A DNA stretch of 17,093 nt, taken from Actinomycetes bacterium (GTDB lineage: Bacteria; Actinomycetota; Aquicultoria; CAJVYJ01). Under the pieces are notes generated by a model. It was not told where the DNA came from, did not search any database, and worked only from the letters and a program-made list of their open reading frames with translations. Shown here one piece after another: positions 1 through 6,836 of this stretch. The stretch lies in contig JAUVQW010000009.1 in NCBI GenBank assembly GCA_030597945.1, positions 1 to 17,093 of the forward strand, read 5' to 3'. The translations under genes were made by a program, and so were the position numbers. Position 1 is the first letter of the stretch. Each line of letters starts with the position of its first letter.

Positions 1-894
1 AAATACTTTATCGGCCGCTTCCGGCTCATTCAGGTGCTTTAACATAAGAACAGCGGAGAGGATCAAAGCAGTTGGGTTGACCTTGTTCTTTCCGGCATAT
101 TTAGGAGCGCTTCCATGAGTGGGTTCAAATACGGCCATCTCGTCGCCGATGTTGGCACCGGGGGCGACTCCTAACCCGCCGATAAGACCGGCACAAAGAT
201 CGGATAAGATATCACCGTAGAGATTCTCAGTCACGATCACATCATATTCGAGAGGTCGCTGGACAAGCTGCATGCACATGTTGTCAACTAGGCGCTCTTC
301 GAATTCTATATCTTTGTAACTTTCTGCTACATCCTGACATGATCTTGAAAATAATCCGTCAGTGAATTTCATAATATTAGCTTTATGGACCGCCGTTACT
401 TTTTTTCTATTCTCAGCTCTTGCGTAATCAAAAGCGAACTTACATATTCGCTCCGACGCCTCTCTTGAGATAGGCTTTATTGATTCAGCATGGTCAGCGT
501 CGATCTCCCGCTCTATGCCGGCATACAGATCTTCTGTGTTTTCTCGGACCAATACCAGATCGATATCTGAATAATTAGACTGTACGCCCTTTAGAGACAA
601 ACACGGCCTAAGGCAAGCATAAAGATTTAATTCTTTTCTAAGACCGACGTTGACACTTCTAAAGCCGCTACCGATGGGGGTCGTAATAGGTCCTTTAATA
701 GCAACTTTGTTTTTTCTGATTGATTCTAAAACATGTTCGGGAAGTGGCGTGCCGTACTTATCCATCACATCGGCTCCAGCTTCAACGTCTTCCCAGTTTA
801 TATCGACACCTGTTGAGTCGACAACCCGCCTCATTGCTTTCGAAATCTCCGGGCCTATCCCGTCACCGGGAATAAATGTTACATCATGCGCCAT
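1..894 (-). CDS. icd: Isocitrate dehydrogenase, probably NADP-dependent, C-terminus cut by window edge
   Basis: This is a member of the isocitrate/isopropylmalate dehydrogenase family, which oxidatively decarboxylates a 2-hydroxy acid. The first 298 residues are visible and the last few dozen lie off the left edge. The N-terminus carries GDGIGPEI. The substrate loop RSVNVGLR (79-86) has Ser80 and Asn82 where E. coli Icd has Ser113 and Asn115. RENTEDLYAGIE (117-128) closely matches E. coli RENSEDIYAGIE. Lys171 and Asp204, Asp228 and Asp232 match the catalytic and metal-binding residues. HGSAPKYAG puts Lys265-Tyr266 at the NADP-selecting positions (E. coli Lys344-Tyr345). Leucine-type LeuB enzymes lack these features, so I favour isocitrate, with homoisocitrate as alternative. 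The ATG at 894 follows AGGAGA. The gene is last in a run with leuD-type, leuC-type and NifV-like genes, 27 nt after the leuD-type stop. Family call is near certain; substrate is inferred. Confidence 0.9.
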   Translation of the reverse strand, partial: MAHDVTFIPGDGIGPEISKAMRRVVDSTGVDINWEDVEAGADVMDKYGTPLPEHVLESIRKNKVAIKGPITTPIGSGFRSVNVGLRKELNLYACLRPCLSLKGVQSNYSDIDLVLVRENTEDLYAGIEREIDADHAESIKPISREASERICKFAFDYARAENRKKVTAVHKANIMKFTDGLFSRSCQDVAESYKDIEFEERLVDNMCMQLVQRPLEYDVIVTENLYGDILSDLCAGLIGGLGVAPGANIGDEMAVFEPTHGSAPKYAGKNKVNPTALILSAVLMLKHLNEPEAADKVF

Positions 895-921
895 CTCTTC
901 TCCTGTTGATTGTCTTTGACC

Positions 922-1425
922 TTAGTCCAGTTTAAAACCGTTATGTTTCTTGTAATGCTCCACTATTCCGCCATCAGAAAGTATTCGCACCATTGCCGGT
1001 GGTAGTGGTTGAAACGTCAACTCGATTTCTTTCGTCGTATCTTTGATAATGCCTTTAGCAAGATCGATTTCTAATTCGTCTCCTAGATCTATCTTGTCTG
1101 TATCGCATACAAGGACAGGAAGACCGACGTTTATTGAGTTTCTAAAAAATATTCTGGCAAATGATTTCGCTAAGACCGCGCTCACTCCGGCGATCTTGAT
1201 TATCCGAGGAGCATGTTCCCTGCTGGAACCAAGTCCGAAATTTCGTCCTCCAACGACAAAATCACCTTTCTTCATTTTAGAAGCAAATTCGGGATCGGCG
1301 TCTTCTAGAACGTGTTTTGCAAGTTCCGGAAGATCCGTCCTTAGATGAAACAGCCTGCCAGGCGCTATATGATCAGTCGATATATCATCGCCAAACTTCC
1401 AAGCTTTGCCTTTTAATTCTTCCAT
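922..1425 (-). CDS. Aconitase-family small (swivel) subunit, LeuD/HacB-like
   Basis: This 167-residue protein is the small swivel subunit of a two-subunit aconitase-family hydratase, partner of the LeuC-type gene upstream. It carries FGDDISTDHIAPG near the N-terminus, GSSREHAP (67-73) that binds substrate carboxylates, and AKSFARIFFRN (86-96). The specificity loop reads HLRT (27-30). In methanogens YLRT marks homoaconitase and YLVY marks isopropylmalate isomerase, and the Arg is thought to bind the extra carboxylate. The loop therefore points to a tricarboxylate (homocitrate or citrate) rather than isopropylmalate. The length is normal for LeuD/HacB. The ATG at 1425 is preceded by AAGG. It sits 89 nt after the LeuC-type stop and 27 nt before icd. 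Family is secure; substrate is inferred. Confidence 0.88.
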   Translation of the reverse strand: MEELKGKAWKFGDDISTDHIAPGRLFHLRTDLPELAKHVLEDADPEFASKMKKGDFVVGGRNFGLGSSREHAPRIIKIAGVSAVLAKSFARIFFRNSINVGLPVLVCDTDKIDLGDELEIDLAKGIIKDTTKEIELTFQPLPPAMVRILSDGGIVEHYKKHNGFKLD

Positions 1426-1472
1426 GAGTTACCTTTTTCTCTTTAGGAGTAAATCTATTCAGCTGCGCGATG

Positions 1473-1488
1473 GCAGAGTAAACTCTGC
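1473..1488. other. Short perfect hairpin between the two hydratase subunit genes
   Basis: GCAGAGT and ACTCTGC are separated by AA, giving at least a 6-bp stem with a four-base loop. The flanking AGCT on each side could add weak pairing. No T-run follows on either strand, so it does not look like a terminator. It lies in the unusually wide 89-nt gap between the large and small subunit genes and could be an mRNA processing or stability element. Function unknown. Confidence 0.4.
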
Positions 1489-1502
1489 AGCTACCTGTAG
1501 AC

Positions 1503-1518
1503 GCTCTTACGCTCTTAC
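1503..1518 (-). repeat. Tandem GTAAGAGC octamer overlapping the leuC-type stop codon
   Basis: Two perfect copies of GTAAGAGC lie in tandem on the minus strand. The TAA of the first is the stop codon of the LeuC-type gene. Related degenerate units appear at 5651-5707 after ybaK and at 14135-14215 between the convergent genes, so this looks like a member of a dispersed short intergenic repeat. Confidence 0.55.
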
Positions 1519-2768
1519 AAAAACTCTCTGGGATCCGTTATCTCTCCCTTAACGGCAGTCGCAGCGGCCGTTTCTGGAGATGCTAAATAAATCGAACCTT
1601 CCGGATTACCCATCCGCCCTCTAAAGTTTCTATTAGTAGTCGCGACGCAGACTTCTTCGTCGCCCAAAATACCGCCGTGGACCCCGACGCAAGCGCCACA
1701 GCCCGGTCCGGTTATCATAGCCCCTGCTTCTACAAGCTCTTCCGCTACGCCTTCTCTTATCGCATCAAGGTAGACATCTCTTGAGGCAGGCGTGATGATC
1801 AACCGCGTTCCCTTGTTGACCCTTCGTCCTTTAAGTATCTCAGCAACCGCCGTTAGATCGCTTAATCGTCCGTTAGTGCAGCTTCCGATAAATACTTGCT
1901 GGACCTTTGTGCCGGCCGCATCCGTTACCGTGCTGGTATTGTCAACGGTGTGGGGCATTGAGATCATCGGTTCAAGCGAATCTACCTCTATAACATGTGT
2001 CTCTACATACTCACCGTCATCATCCGCAAACTCCGGCCGATAATCATCCGCTCTCCCCTGGTCGGCAAGATACTTTCTGGTGATATCGTCAGCGGCAATA
2101 ATGCCTGCTTTGGATCCGGACTCTACCGCCATATTGGTTAAGGTAAATCTGTCTGTCATCTCCATCGACTCTACCGTTTGGCCCGTAAATTCAAGGGCCT
2201 GGTAAGTTGCGCCGTCAGCTCCGATCTTGCCAATAAAATAGATGATCGCGTCCTTTGGCGATACCCCTTTAGGAAAGATACCCTTTAATTCCACCTTGAT
2301 CGTCTCCGGTACCTTCATCCAGGTCTTGCCGGCAGCCATCGCTACCGCAAGATCGGTAGATCCCATGCCGGTTGCAAAAGCACCTAGCGCTCCTGACATG
2401 CAAGTATGAGAGTCGGCTCCGATAACGACATCGCCCGGACTTGTTACAGACTCGACCAATCGCTGATGAATGACACCATCACAAATCTCCGAATATTTCG
2501 CACCGGTACGATCAGCAAAAGAACGAATCATCATATGGGCATTTGAAAGTTCTTTTCGAGGGCTTGGCGCAGCGTGATCCATAAAAAATATTGTCTTATC
2601 CGGTCTAGCGACCTTTTCGGCCCCCATCTCATCAAATTGCTGGATGGCCAGGGGCCCGGTACCATCTTGAAGAGCCATTACGTCGACGTCGACAATTACG
2701 ATATCACCGGCTTTAGCATCTTCGTTACTCTTTGCCGACAGTATCTTCTCAGCTAACGTTTTTCCCAT
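1515..2768 (-). CDS. Aconitase-family large subunit, LeuC/HacA-like
   Basis: This 417-residue protein is the large, [4Fe-4S]-carrying subunit of an aconitase-family hydratase. The cluster ligands are visible as Cys297 (FIGSCTNGR) and Cys357/Cys360 (GPGCGACVG). MDHAAPSP (63-70), GADSHTC (117-123) and TTNRNFRGRMG (377-387) are family motifs. The length fits the short bacterial/archaeal LeuC-HacA type, not the roughly 900-residue single-chain aconitase. Translation starts at ATG 2768 inside the 3' end of the upstream synthase gene, a 20-nt overlap suggesting coupled translation. GGGGAG lies about 10 nt upstream. With its small subunit it would isomerise citrate, homocitrate or isopropylmalate. 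The neighbouring dehydrogenase and the small-subunit loop favour a tricarboxylate. The stop codon lies inside a GTAAGAGC repeat. Confidence 0.9.
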   Translation of the reverse strand: MGKTLAEKILSAKSNEDAKAGDIVIVDVDVMALQDGTGPLAIQQFDEMGAEKVARPDKTIFFMDHAAPSPRKELSNAHMMIRSFADRTGAKYSEICDGVIHQRLVESVTSPGDVVIGADSHTCMSGALGAFATGMGSTDLAVAMAAGKTWMKVPETIKVELKGIFPKGVSPKDAIIYFIGKIGADGATYQALEFTGQTVESMEMTDRFTLTNMAVESGSKAGIIAADDITRKYLADQGRADDYRPEFADDDGEYVETHVIEVDSLEPMISMPHTVDNTSTVTDAAGTKVQQVFIGSCTNGRLSDLTAVAEILKGRRVNKGTRLIITPASRDVYLDAIREGVAEELVEAGAMITGPGCGACVGVHGGILGDEEVCVATTNRNFRGRMGNPEGSIYLASPETAAATAVKGEITDPREFL

Positions 2769-3957
2769 CGGCTTGGTGCTCCCCGTCCTTCTCCTTTTGA
2801 TCCAGATAATCCTGATAAATACTCATGAGCTCCTTGTCGAAAAGTGCTCGCTTTAACTGAACAGACGTACTTCTTACTTCTACTAAAATATCTTGTGCCT
2901 CTTTCGAGTTGAGATCGATCCCGTATTCATGGAATTTTGATGCTATAGAATTACCGCCGGAGTGTTTACCTATTACCAATTGCCTGGTAAGACCGACTTC
3001 TTCCGGTGAGAACGCCTCGTACGTCTTCGGATCCTTGATAACCCCATCAGCGTGGATTCCTGATTCATGGGCAAAGACATTGGTGCCGACGATCGCTTTC
3101 CAGATGGGGATGGTCCTGGCAGATGCCGTAGCAACATACTCTGAAAGCTCCCTAAACATCTCTGTCTTTAATCCAAGATCATGATTACCGATATATTTCA
3201 TCGCCATAACGACTTCCTCAAAAGCCGCGTTTCCGGCCCGCTCTCCCAAACCATTAACGGTAGTATTGATCCAAGTGGCTCCAGCTTTTACTCCGGCAAG
3301 GGCGTTTGCCGTTGCCATCCCGAAGTCATTATGTGTATGCATCTCAATGTCCAAATCGACTGTTTTCACGAGCCGCTCTATTACATTAAATGTCTCAAAG
3401 GGCTCCATAAGCCCGATCGTATCGCAAAACCGCAGCCTATCAGCACCGGCCTCTTTCGCGTTTAAACCAAATTCTATTAAGAATTGAATATCTGCTCTTG
3501 ATCCATCCTCGGCGTTAACAGAAACATAAAGACCATGCTTTTTAGCAAAATCTACCGCCTTGGAAATGCTGTCCAAAACCCACTGCCTTGATTTTTTAAG
3601 CTTTTTCTCGATATGGATGTCTGAGACCGCGATCGATATAGCAACTGCGTCTACCCCGCAATCTATAGAATCTTGAATGTCGGTTTCAACAGCGCGGTTC
3701 CAGCCAAGCACACTGGTGTTAAGTCCCTATCCGGCTATGCGCTTGATGGTATCCTTTTCATCGCCGCCCATAGCAGGGATGCCGGCTTCTATCTGGTGGA
3801 CGCCCACAGAATCTAAGAGCTTGGCGATCCTTATCTTCTCTTCATTGGCAAAAACGACACCGGCTGTTTGTTCGCCGTCTCTTAGGGTAGTATCATCTAT
3901 TTTTACAGATTTACCCTTAGTCGCTTTATCGATGTCAAAATCTTTTAATTGAGACAA
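2749..3957 (-). pseudogene. NifV-like homocitrate synthase / Re-citrate synthase interrupted by an in-frame TAG
   Basis: The product belongs to the DRE-TIM metallolyase family (homocitrate, isopropylmalate, citramalate and Re-citrate synthases), which condense acetyl-CoA with a 2-oxo acid. Starting at TTG 3957, it has DDTTLRDGEQTAGVVF (21-36) and IEAGIPAMGGDE, both NifV-like. After the interruption come LGWNRA, CGVDAVAIS, the metal motif HTHNDFG, NGLGERAGN and GKHSGG. Codon 77 (3729-3727) is TAG. Reading continues in the same frame without another stop to TGA at 2749, about 402 codons in all. Relatives have Leu at this point (LGLN context), and TTG to TAG is one change. GTG 3711 is the next in-frame start but has no ribosome binding site and would lose the catalytic Arg and Asp. 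It may be a true pseudogene, a sequence error, or a recoded or suppressed codon. The other conserved motifs look intact. Confidence 0.8.
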
Positions 3958-3962
3958 AAGTC

Positions 3963-3969
3963 CCCTCCT
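3963..3969 (-). promoter_or_regulatory. Ribosome binding site that sets the TTG start of the synthase gene
   Basis: AGGAGGGG on the minus strand lies about 6 nt before TTG at 3957-3955, near-ideal spacing. It decides for the TTG start over ATG 4062, whose extra residues would run through the promoter region and resemble no part of the family. Confidence 0.7.
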
Positions 3970-4043
3970 AAAAAATGCGATAGCTAACTCAATTAACTTA
4001 ATCCACTTTATGTGAGTATTGAGAAGCTGTTGAACAGTTATTA

Positions 4044-4073
4044 ATATTAACCGAAAAGTCACACTAATGGCAA
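4044..4073 (-). promoter_or_regulatory. Possible sigma-A promoter for the synthase-hydratase-icd cluster
   Basis: On the minus strand TTGCCA (4073-4068) is followed after 18 nt by TAATAT (4049-4044), or after 17 nt by TTAATA. The -35 matches the consensus in five of six positions and the -10 in four. The expected start near 4037 would leave a leader of about 80 nt. It lies directly after the gatB stop, and no terminator is visible between them, so read-through from gatB is also possible. Confidence 0.35.
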
Positions 4074-4077
4074 ATAA

Positions 4078-5550
4078 TTAATGCTTAGCTAATGCTTCCT
4101 TTAGCAATTTGTTTACCACTTGCGGATTAGCCTGACCCTTGGTGGCCTTCATTACCTGGCCTACCAAAAAACCGACGACTTGTTGTTTCCCGCTCTTAAA
4201 ATCCTCTATTGAGCTCTCGTTAGCTTCTATTACCTCTTCGATGATCGCCAGAAGTGACGACTCATCGGAGATCTGTGATATACCCTTCTCTTTGACTATC
4301 GTATCAGCATCTCCGCCCGTCTCATACATCTCTTGAAAGATATCTTTTGCCATCTTTCCACTGATAGTCCCTTTATCGATCAGTTCCAGTAATCCGGCTA
4401 GCGACTTCGGCTTTATTGGTGATTCTTCCATCTCTTTTCCCTCAGCGTTGAGGTGCATCGAGAGATCTCCCATGATCCAATTTGCTACCGTTTTTGGTTT
4501 ATTAAAAATTTTTAGAACCGATTCAAAATAATCTCCGATTACCTGAGTAGCGGAAAGAAGTCCGGCGTCATAATCTGAGAGCTCATACTCACTAATAAAT
4601 CTCTCTTTTCTTGCGTTGGGAAGTTCGGGAAGCGTGTTCCTTATCTCTTCGATCCATTCATCTGGGATCTCCATAGGAACGAGATCCGGATCGGTTAAAT
4701 AACGATAATCGTGGGCTTCTTCCTTGCTTCGCAGGGTCGTCGTAATGTTTTTATCGGCATCCCAATGTCTTGTCTCCTGCAATACTCTTTCGCCCTCATT
4801 TAGAAGCTTTTCTTGGCGAAGGACTTCATATTCAAGCGCTCTTTGAAGTGCTCGAAAAGAGTTCATATTCTTTACTTCCGTCTTTACGCCGAGCTCCTTC
4901 TCGCCCTTGATCCTAAGAGAGACGTTGGCATCACATCGCATTGAGCCCTCTTCCATATTGCAATCCGAAACTCCGAGACTTAGCACAAGTCGCCTGAGTT
5001 TTTGCATAAAAGCTCTTGCTTCACCGGGGGTCTCGATGTCAGGCTCGGTTACTATCTCCATAAGCGGGGTTCCCGCCCTGTTGAAATCAACAAGCGAGTA
5101 ACTAGCGTCAGCGATCCGACCAGTTTTACTTTGATGAAGCATCTTGCCGGTATCTTCTTCAAGGTGGACCCTGTTTATCCTGATTTTTCGGTGACGGCCC
5201 TCGGTATCTACGTCTAGATGTCCATCCAAGCAGAATGGTTTGTCAAATTGGGATATCTGATAGTCTTTAGGCATATCCGGATAGAAATAGTTTTTACGAT
5301 GAAACTGGGTAAAACTTGCAATATCGCAGTCGAGCGCCAATCCGGCCTTTATTGTGTACTCTATCGCCTTTTTATTGGCTACCGGCAGTGATCCCGGCAT
5401 ACCTAGACAGACAGGACAGACCCGCGTATTTTCTTCTCCACCAAACTCGACCTTGCAACCGCAAAACATCTTACTGTTAGTAAGCAGTTCGACATGTATC
5501 TCAAGACCGATAGTAGTCTCATATTTATTTTTTGTGACTGTTTGGGACAT
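4078..5550 (-). CDS. gatB: Aspartyl/glutamyl-tRNA(Asn/Gln) amidotransferase subunit B
   Basis: GatB is the tRNA-binding kinase subunit of the GatCAB amidotransferase, which converts Glu-tRNA(Gln), and often Asp-tRNA(Asn), to the amide form. The 490-residue length is typical. IGLEIHVELLT (14-24) is the family start. Cys30, Cys32, Cys45 and Cys48 form the zinc-binding set. NYFYPDMPKDYQISQ is the GatB signature, followed by an intact cradle region and a helical C-terminal tail ending in NKLLKEAL. I chose ATG 5550 because the family start aligns there and because a -10 box lies just upstream. The longer reading frame to 5586 would be translated from promoter DNA. gatC and gatA are not adjacent and must lie elsewhere. 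A GluRS gene lies in the same window, which fits the indirect Gln-tRNA route. Confidence 0.96.
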   Translation of the reverse strand: MSQTVTKNKYETTIGLEIHVELLTNSKMFCGCKVEFGGEENTRVCPVCLGMPGSLPVANKKAIEYTIKAGLALDCDIASFTQFHRKNYFYPDMPKDYQISQFDKPFCLDGHLDVDTEGRHRKIRINRVHLEEDTGKMLHQSKTGRIADASYSLVDFNRAGTPLMEIVTEPDIETPGEARAFMQKLRRLVLSLGVSDCNMEEGSMRCDANVSLRIKGEKELGVKTEVKNMNSFRALQRALEYEVLRQEKLLNEGERVLQETRHWDADKNITTTLRSKEEAHDYRYLTDPDLVPMEIPDEWIEEIRNTLPELPNARKERFISEYELSDYDAGLLSATQVIGDYFESVLKIFNKPKTVANWIMGDLSMHLNAEGKEMEESPIKPKSLAGLLELIDKGTISGKMAKDIFQEMYETGGDADTIVKEKGISQISDESSLLAIIEEVIEANESSIEDFKSGKQQVVGFLVGQVMKATKGQANPQVVNKLLKEALAKH

Positions 5551-5556
5551 AGCAGT

Positions 5557-5586
5557 ATTGTATGGGAAATAAAACACAAAGTGCAA
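5557..5586 (-). promoter_or_regulatory. Candidate promoter giving a leaderless gatB mRNA
   Basis: TACAAT (5562-5557) matches the -10 consensus in five of six positions and ends only 6 nt before the gatB ATG at 5550. A weak TTGCAC (5586-5581) lies 18 nt upstream of it. Transcription would begin at or beside the A of the ATG. No Shine-Dalgarno sequence is visible before this ATG, which fits a leaderless transcript. Confidence 0.4.
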
Positions 5587-5650
5587 ATTTAGACTTCGTG
5601 AGTCGAGATACGTCAGAAAATAAGCAATAAACTGAGTGCTGAATTTTTTT

Positions 5651-5707
5651 CTCCTTACTCCTTACGCACTTACTGCTAACGCGCTTACGTTGTTTTACTT
5701 ACGCACT
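5651..5707 (-). repeat. Degenerate GTAAGNGC octamer array downstream of ybaK
   Basis: On the minus strand, units resembling GTAAGCGC, GTTAGCA, GTAAGTGC, GTAAGGA and GTAAGGA follow one another at a 7- to 8-nt step. The ybaK stop codon itself lies in GCGTAAG. The array resembles the perfect tandem pair at 1503-1518. It also holds ACGTAAGCGCGT, seen in the opposite orientation in the terminator at 6290-6310. Confidence 0.5.
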
Positions 5708-6187
5708 CCAGCGCTGATCCTCCTCTTCGCTTAGATCAACGATATCGGGCCTAATAAGATTGATAAAATCGGCGGTATTCATCTTGATCGAGTCGGTGTG
5801 AGACCCGGCGGTGAAAAGTACGGTTTCGTGACCGATGAGGCTTTTATCGACATAGACTGGAACGTCAAATATATCGCCAAGAGGCGGTATTGCCCCTAGT
5901 TCCCAGTCGAAGAATTCTTCACTCATCTCGTCTTCCGTTTCAAGCCTCGAATGCTTGTTTCCCGTAGCATCTCTGATCTTGTCATTACTTATCCTGTGGC
6001 CTCCCGGAACTACTATCAAAGAGCGATCTCCATGGCTGGTCACCACCAGACACTTGGCGATCTCGTCGACATCTACACCTAGTTCTCTTGCCTCTTCGAC
6101 CGTTCTATATACTTTAGGGTGGCTATATACTTCATAATCGACATCATTATCATCGAGATATTCTAAAATTCTTTTATCCACTGCCAT
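5699..6187 (-). CDS. ybaK: YbaK/EbsC-family aminoacyl-tRNA deacylase
   Basis: This 162-residue protein belongs to the YbaK/ProX/EbsC editing-domain family, which hydrolyses mischarged aminoacyl-tRNA (for example Cys-tRNA(Pro)) in trans in the cytoplasm. Lys45 in IAKCLVV is the conserved catalytic-site lysine. PGGHRIS (61-67), GAIPPLG (98-104) with the family G-x-x-P-P pattern, and AGSHTDSIKM (127-136) are all in place. ATG 6187 follows GGGAGGAG at ideal spacing. A TTG 15 nt upstream would overlap that site and is rejected. It is a single gene between the terminator of the yacL-yacP unit and the gatB promoter, so it probably has its own promoter in the AT-rich stretch 6210-6280, where I see no convincing -35. 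The exact substrate within the family cannot be told from sequence. Confidence 0.92.
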   Translation of the reverse strand: MAVDKRILEYLDDNDVDYEVYSHPKVYRTVEEARELGVDVDEIAKCLVVTSHGDRSLIVVPGGHRISNDKIRDATGNKHSRLETEDEMSEEFFDWELGAIPPLGDIFDVPVYVDKSLIGHETVLFTAGSHTDSIKMNTADFINLIRPDIVDLSEEEDQRWSA

Positions 6188-6280
6188 AGTAACTCCTCCC
6201 AAAATTTTTTAGTTCTGTTTTTACTTTAAATATATATTCCCAATTATTAAGAATTAGTTATTCTTTTAGGGCAGTTTTAA

Positions 6281-6310
6281 ATAACAAAAATCGCACTACG
6301 TAAGCGCGAT
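6281..6310 (-). terminator. Rho-independent terminator ending the yacL-yacP operon
   Basis: On the minus strand, ATCGCGCT and AGTGCGAT form an 8-bp stem with one G-U pair and a five-base TACGT loop, at once followed by TTTTTGTTATT. It lies about 40 nt after the yacP stop and before ybaK. Confidence 0.75.
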
Positions 6311-6347
6311 CGGCACCCATTCTTTAGAATTCTTGGTCCGTACTTAG

Positions 6348-6836
6348 CTACAAAAGACCCCTTCTCATCTTTTCCAGCTTTTCTCGTACTTCATCAGGGA
6401 GAGTATCCTCTAAAAACACTCTTTTTTTTACTCCTTTTTCCTCATTGATCTCGTCTCGACTCTGTCCTAGCTTATCCCCCAACTCCCTTGGAGCCATCCG
6501 TTTCACATTTGATCTAAAGACGACTTTTTGTTCCTGATAATCGGCCGTGACGACGGCAACATCGTCGTAGTCTTCACTAAAACTCAATCTTTCGATTATC
6601 GCATCGGCCGTCTTTCCTTTATCGGTAAATATAATTTCGACATCCGCAACGCTGCGTGTACTTTTACTAACGCCATCAAACACTACACATATCTCTTCGC
6701 CCGAAGTGCCGCTAAGTCCGACAAGATCCTCAATAAAAAGGTTTATGGCGGAGTCTAGATCGTTAGGAAGAAACTTTTTGTATTTATCTAGGTGATGGAT
6801 AACATTGAATCCATCAACTATCAGTTTCCTTTTCAT
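6348..6836 (-). CDS. yacP: YacP/Rae1-type NYN-domain ribonuclease
   Basis: This is a 162-residue NYN (PIN-like) domain protein of the YacP family. In Bacillus subtilis the homologue Rae1 is an endoribonuclease that enters the ribosomal A site and cuts mRNA. LIVDGFNVI (5-13) supplies the first acidic residue (Asp8) and Asn11. VFDG brings Asp54, KTADAIIERL Asp78, and VVTADYQEQ Asp99, so the acidic active-site set looks complete. The C-terminus is a charged helix. It starts with an ATGA overlap with rlmB, showing translational coupling, and ends with TAG just before the operon terminator. This last position in the block matches Bacillus, where yacP follows rlmB. Confidence 0.92.
   Translation of the reverse strand: MKRKLIVDGFNVIHHLDKYKKFLPNDLDSAINLFIEDLVGLSGTSGEEICVVFDGVSKSTRSVADVEIIFTDKGKTADAIIERLSFSEDYDDVAVVTADYQEQKVVFRSNVKRMAPRELGDKLGQSRDEINEEKGVKKRVFLEDTLPDEVREKLEKMRRGLL

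Noticed and set aside
2749..3711. A separate functional gene starting at GTG 3711 after the TAG
   Set aside because: It lacks the catalytic TTLRDGEQ segment and has no ribosome binding site; it is the 3' part of the interrupted synthase.
3958..4062. N-terminal extension of the synthase to ATG 4062
   Set aside because: It crosses the likely promoter, has no family similarity, and the strong AGGAGGGG points to TTG 3957.
5551..5586. N-terminal extension of gatB (MHFVFYF...)
   Set aside because: It would be translated from the promoter sequence, and the family start aligns at the ATG at 5550.
5651..5707. CRISPR-like array
   Set aside because: Units are only 7-8 nt with no spacers of regular length, so it is a degenerate short repeat.
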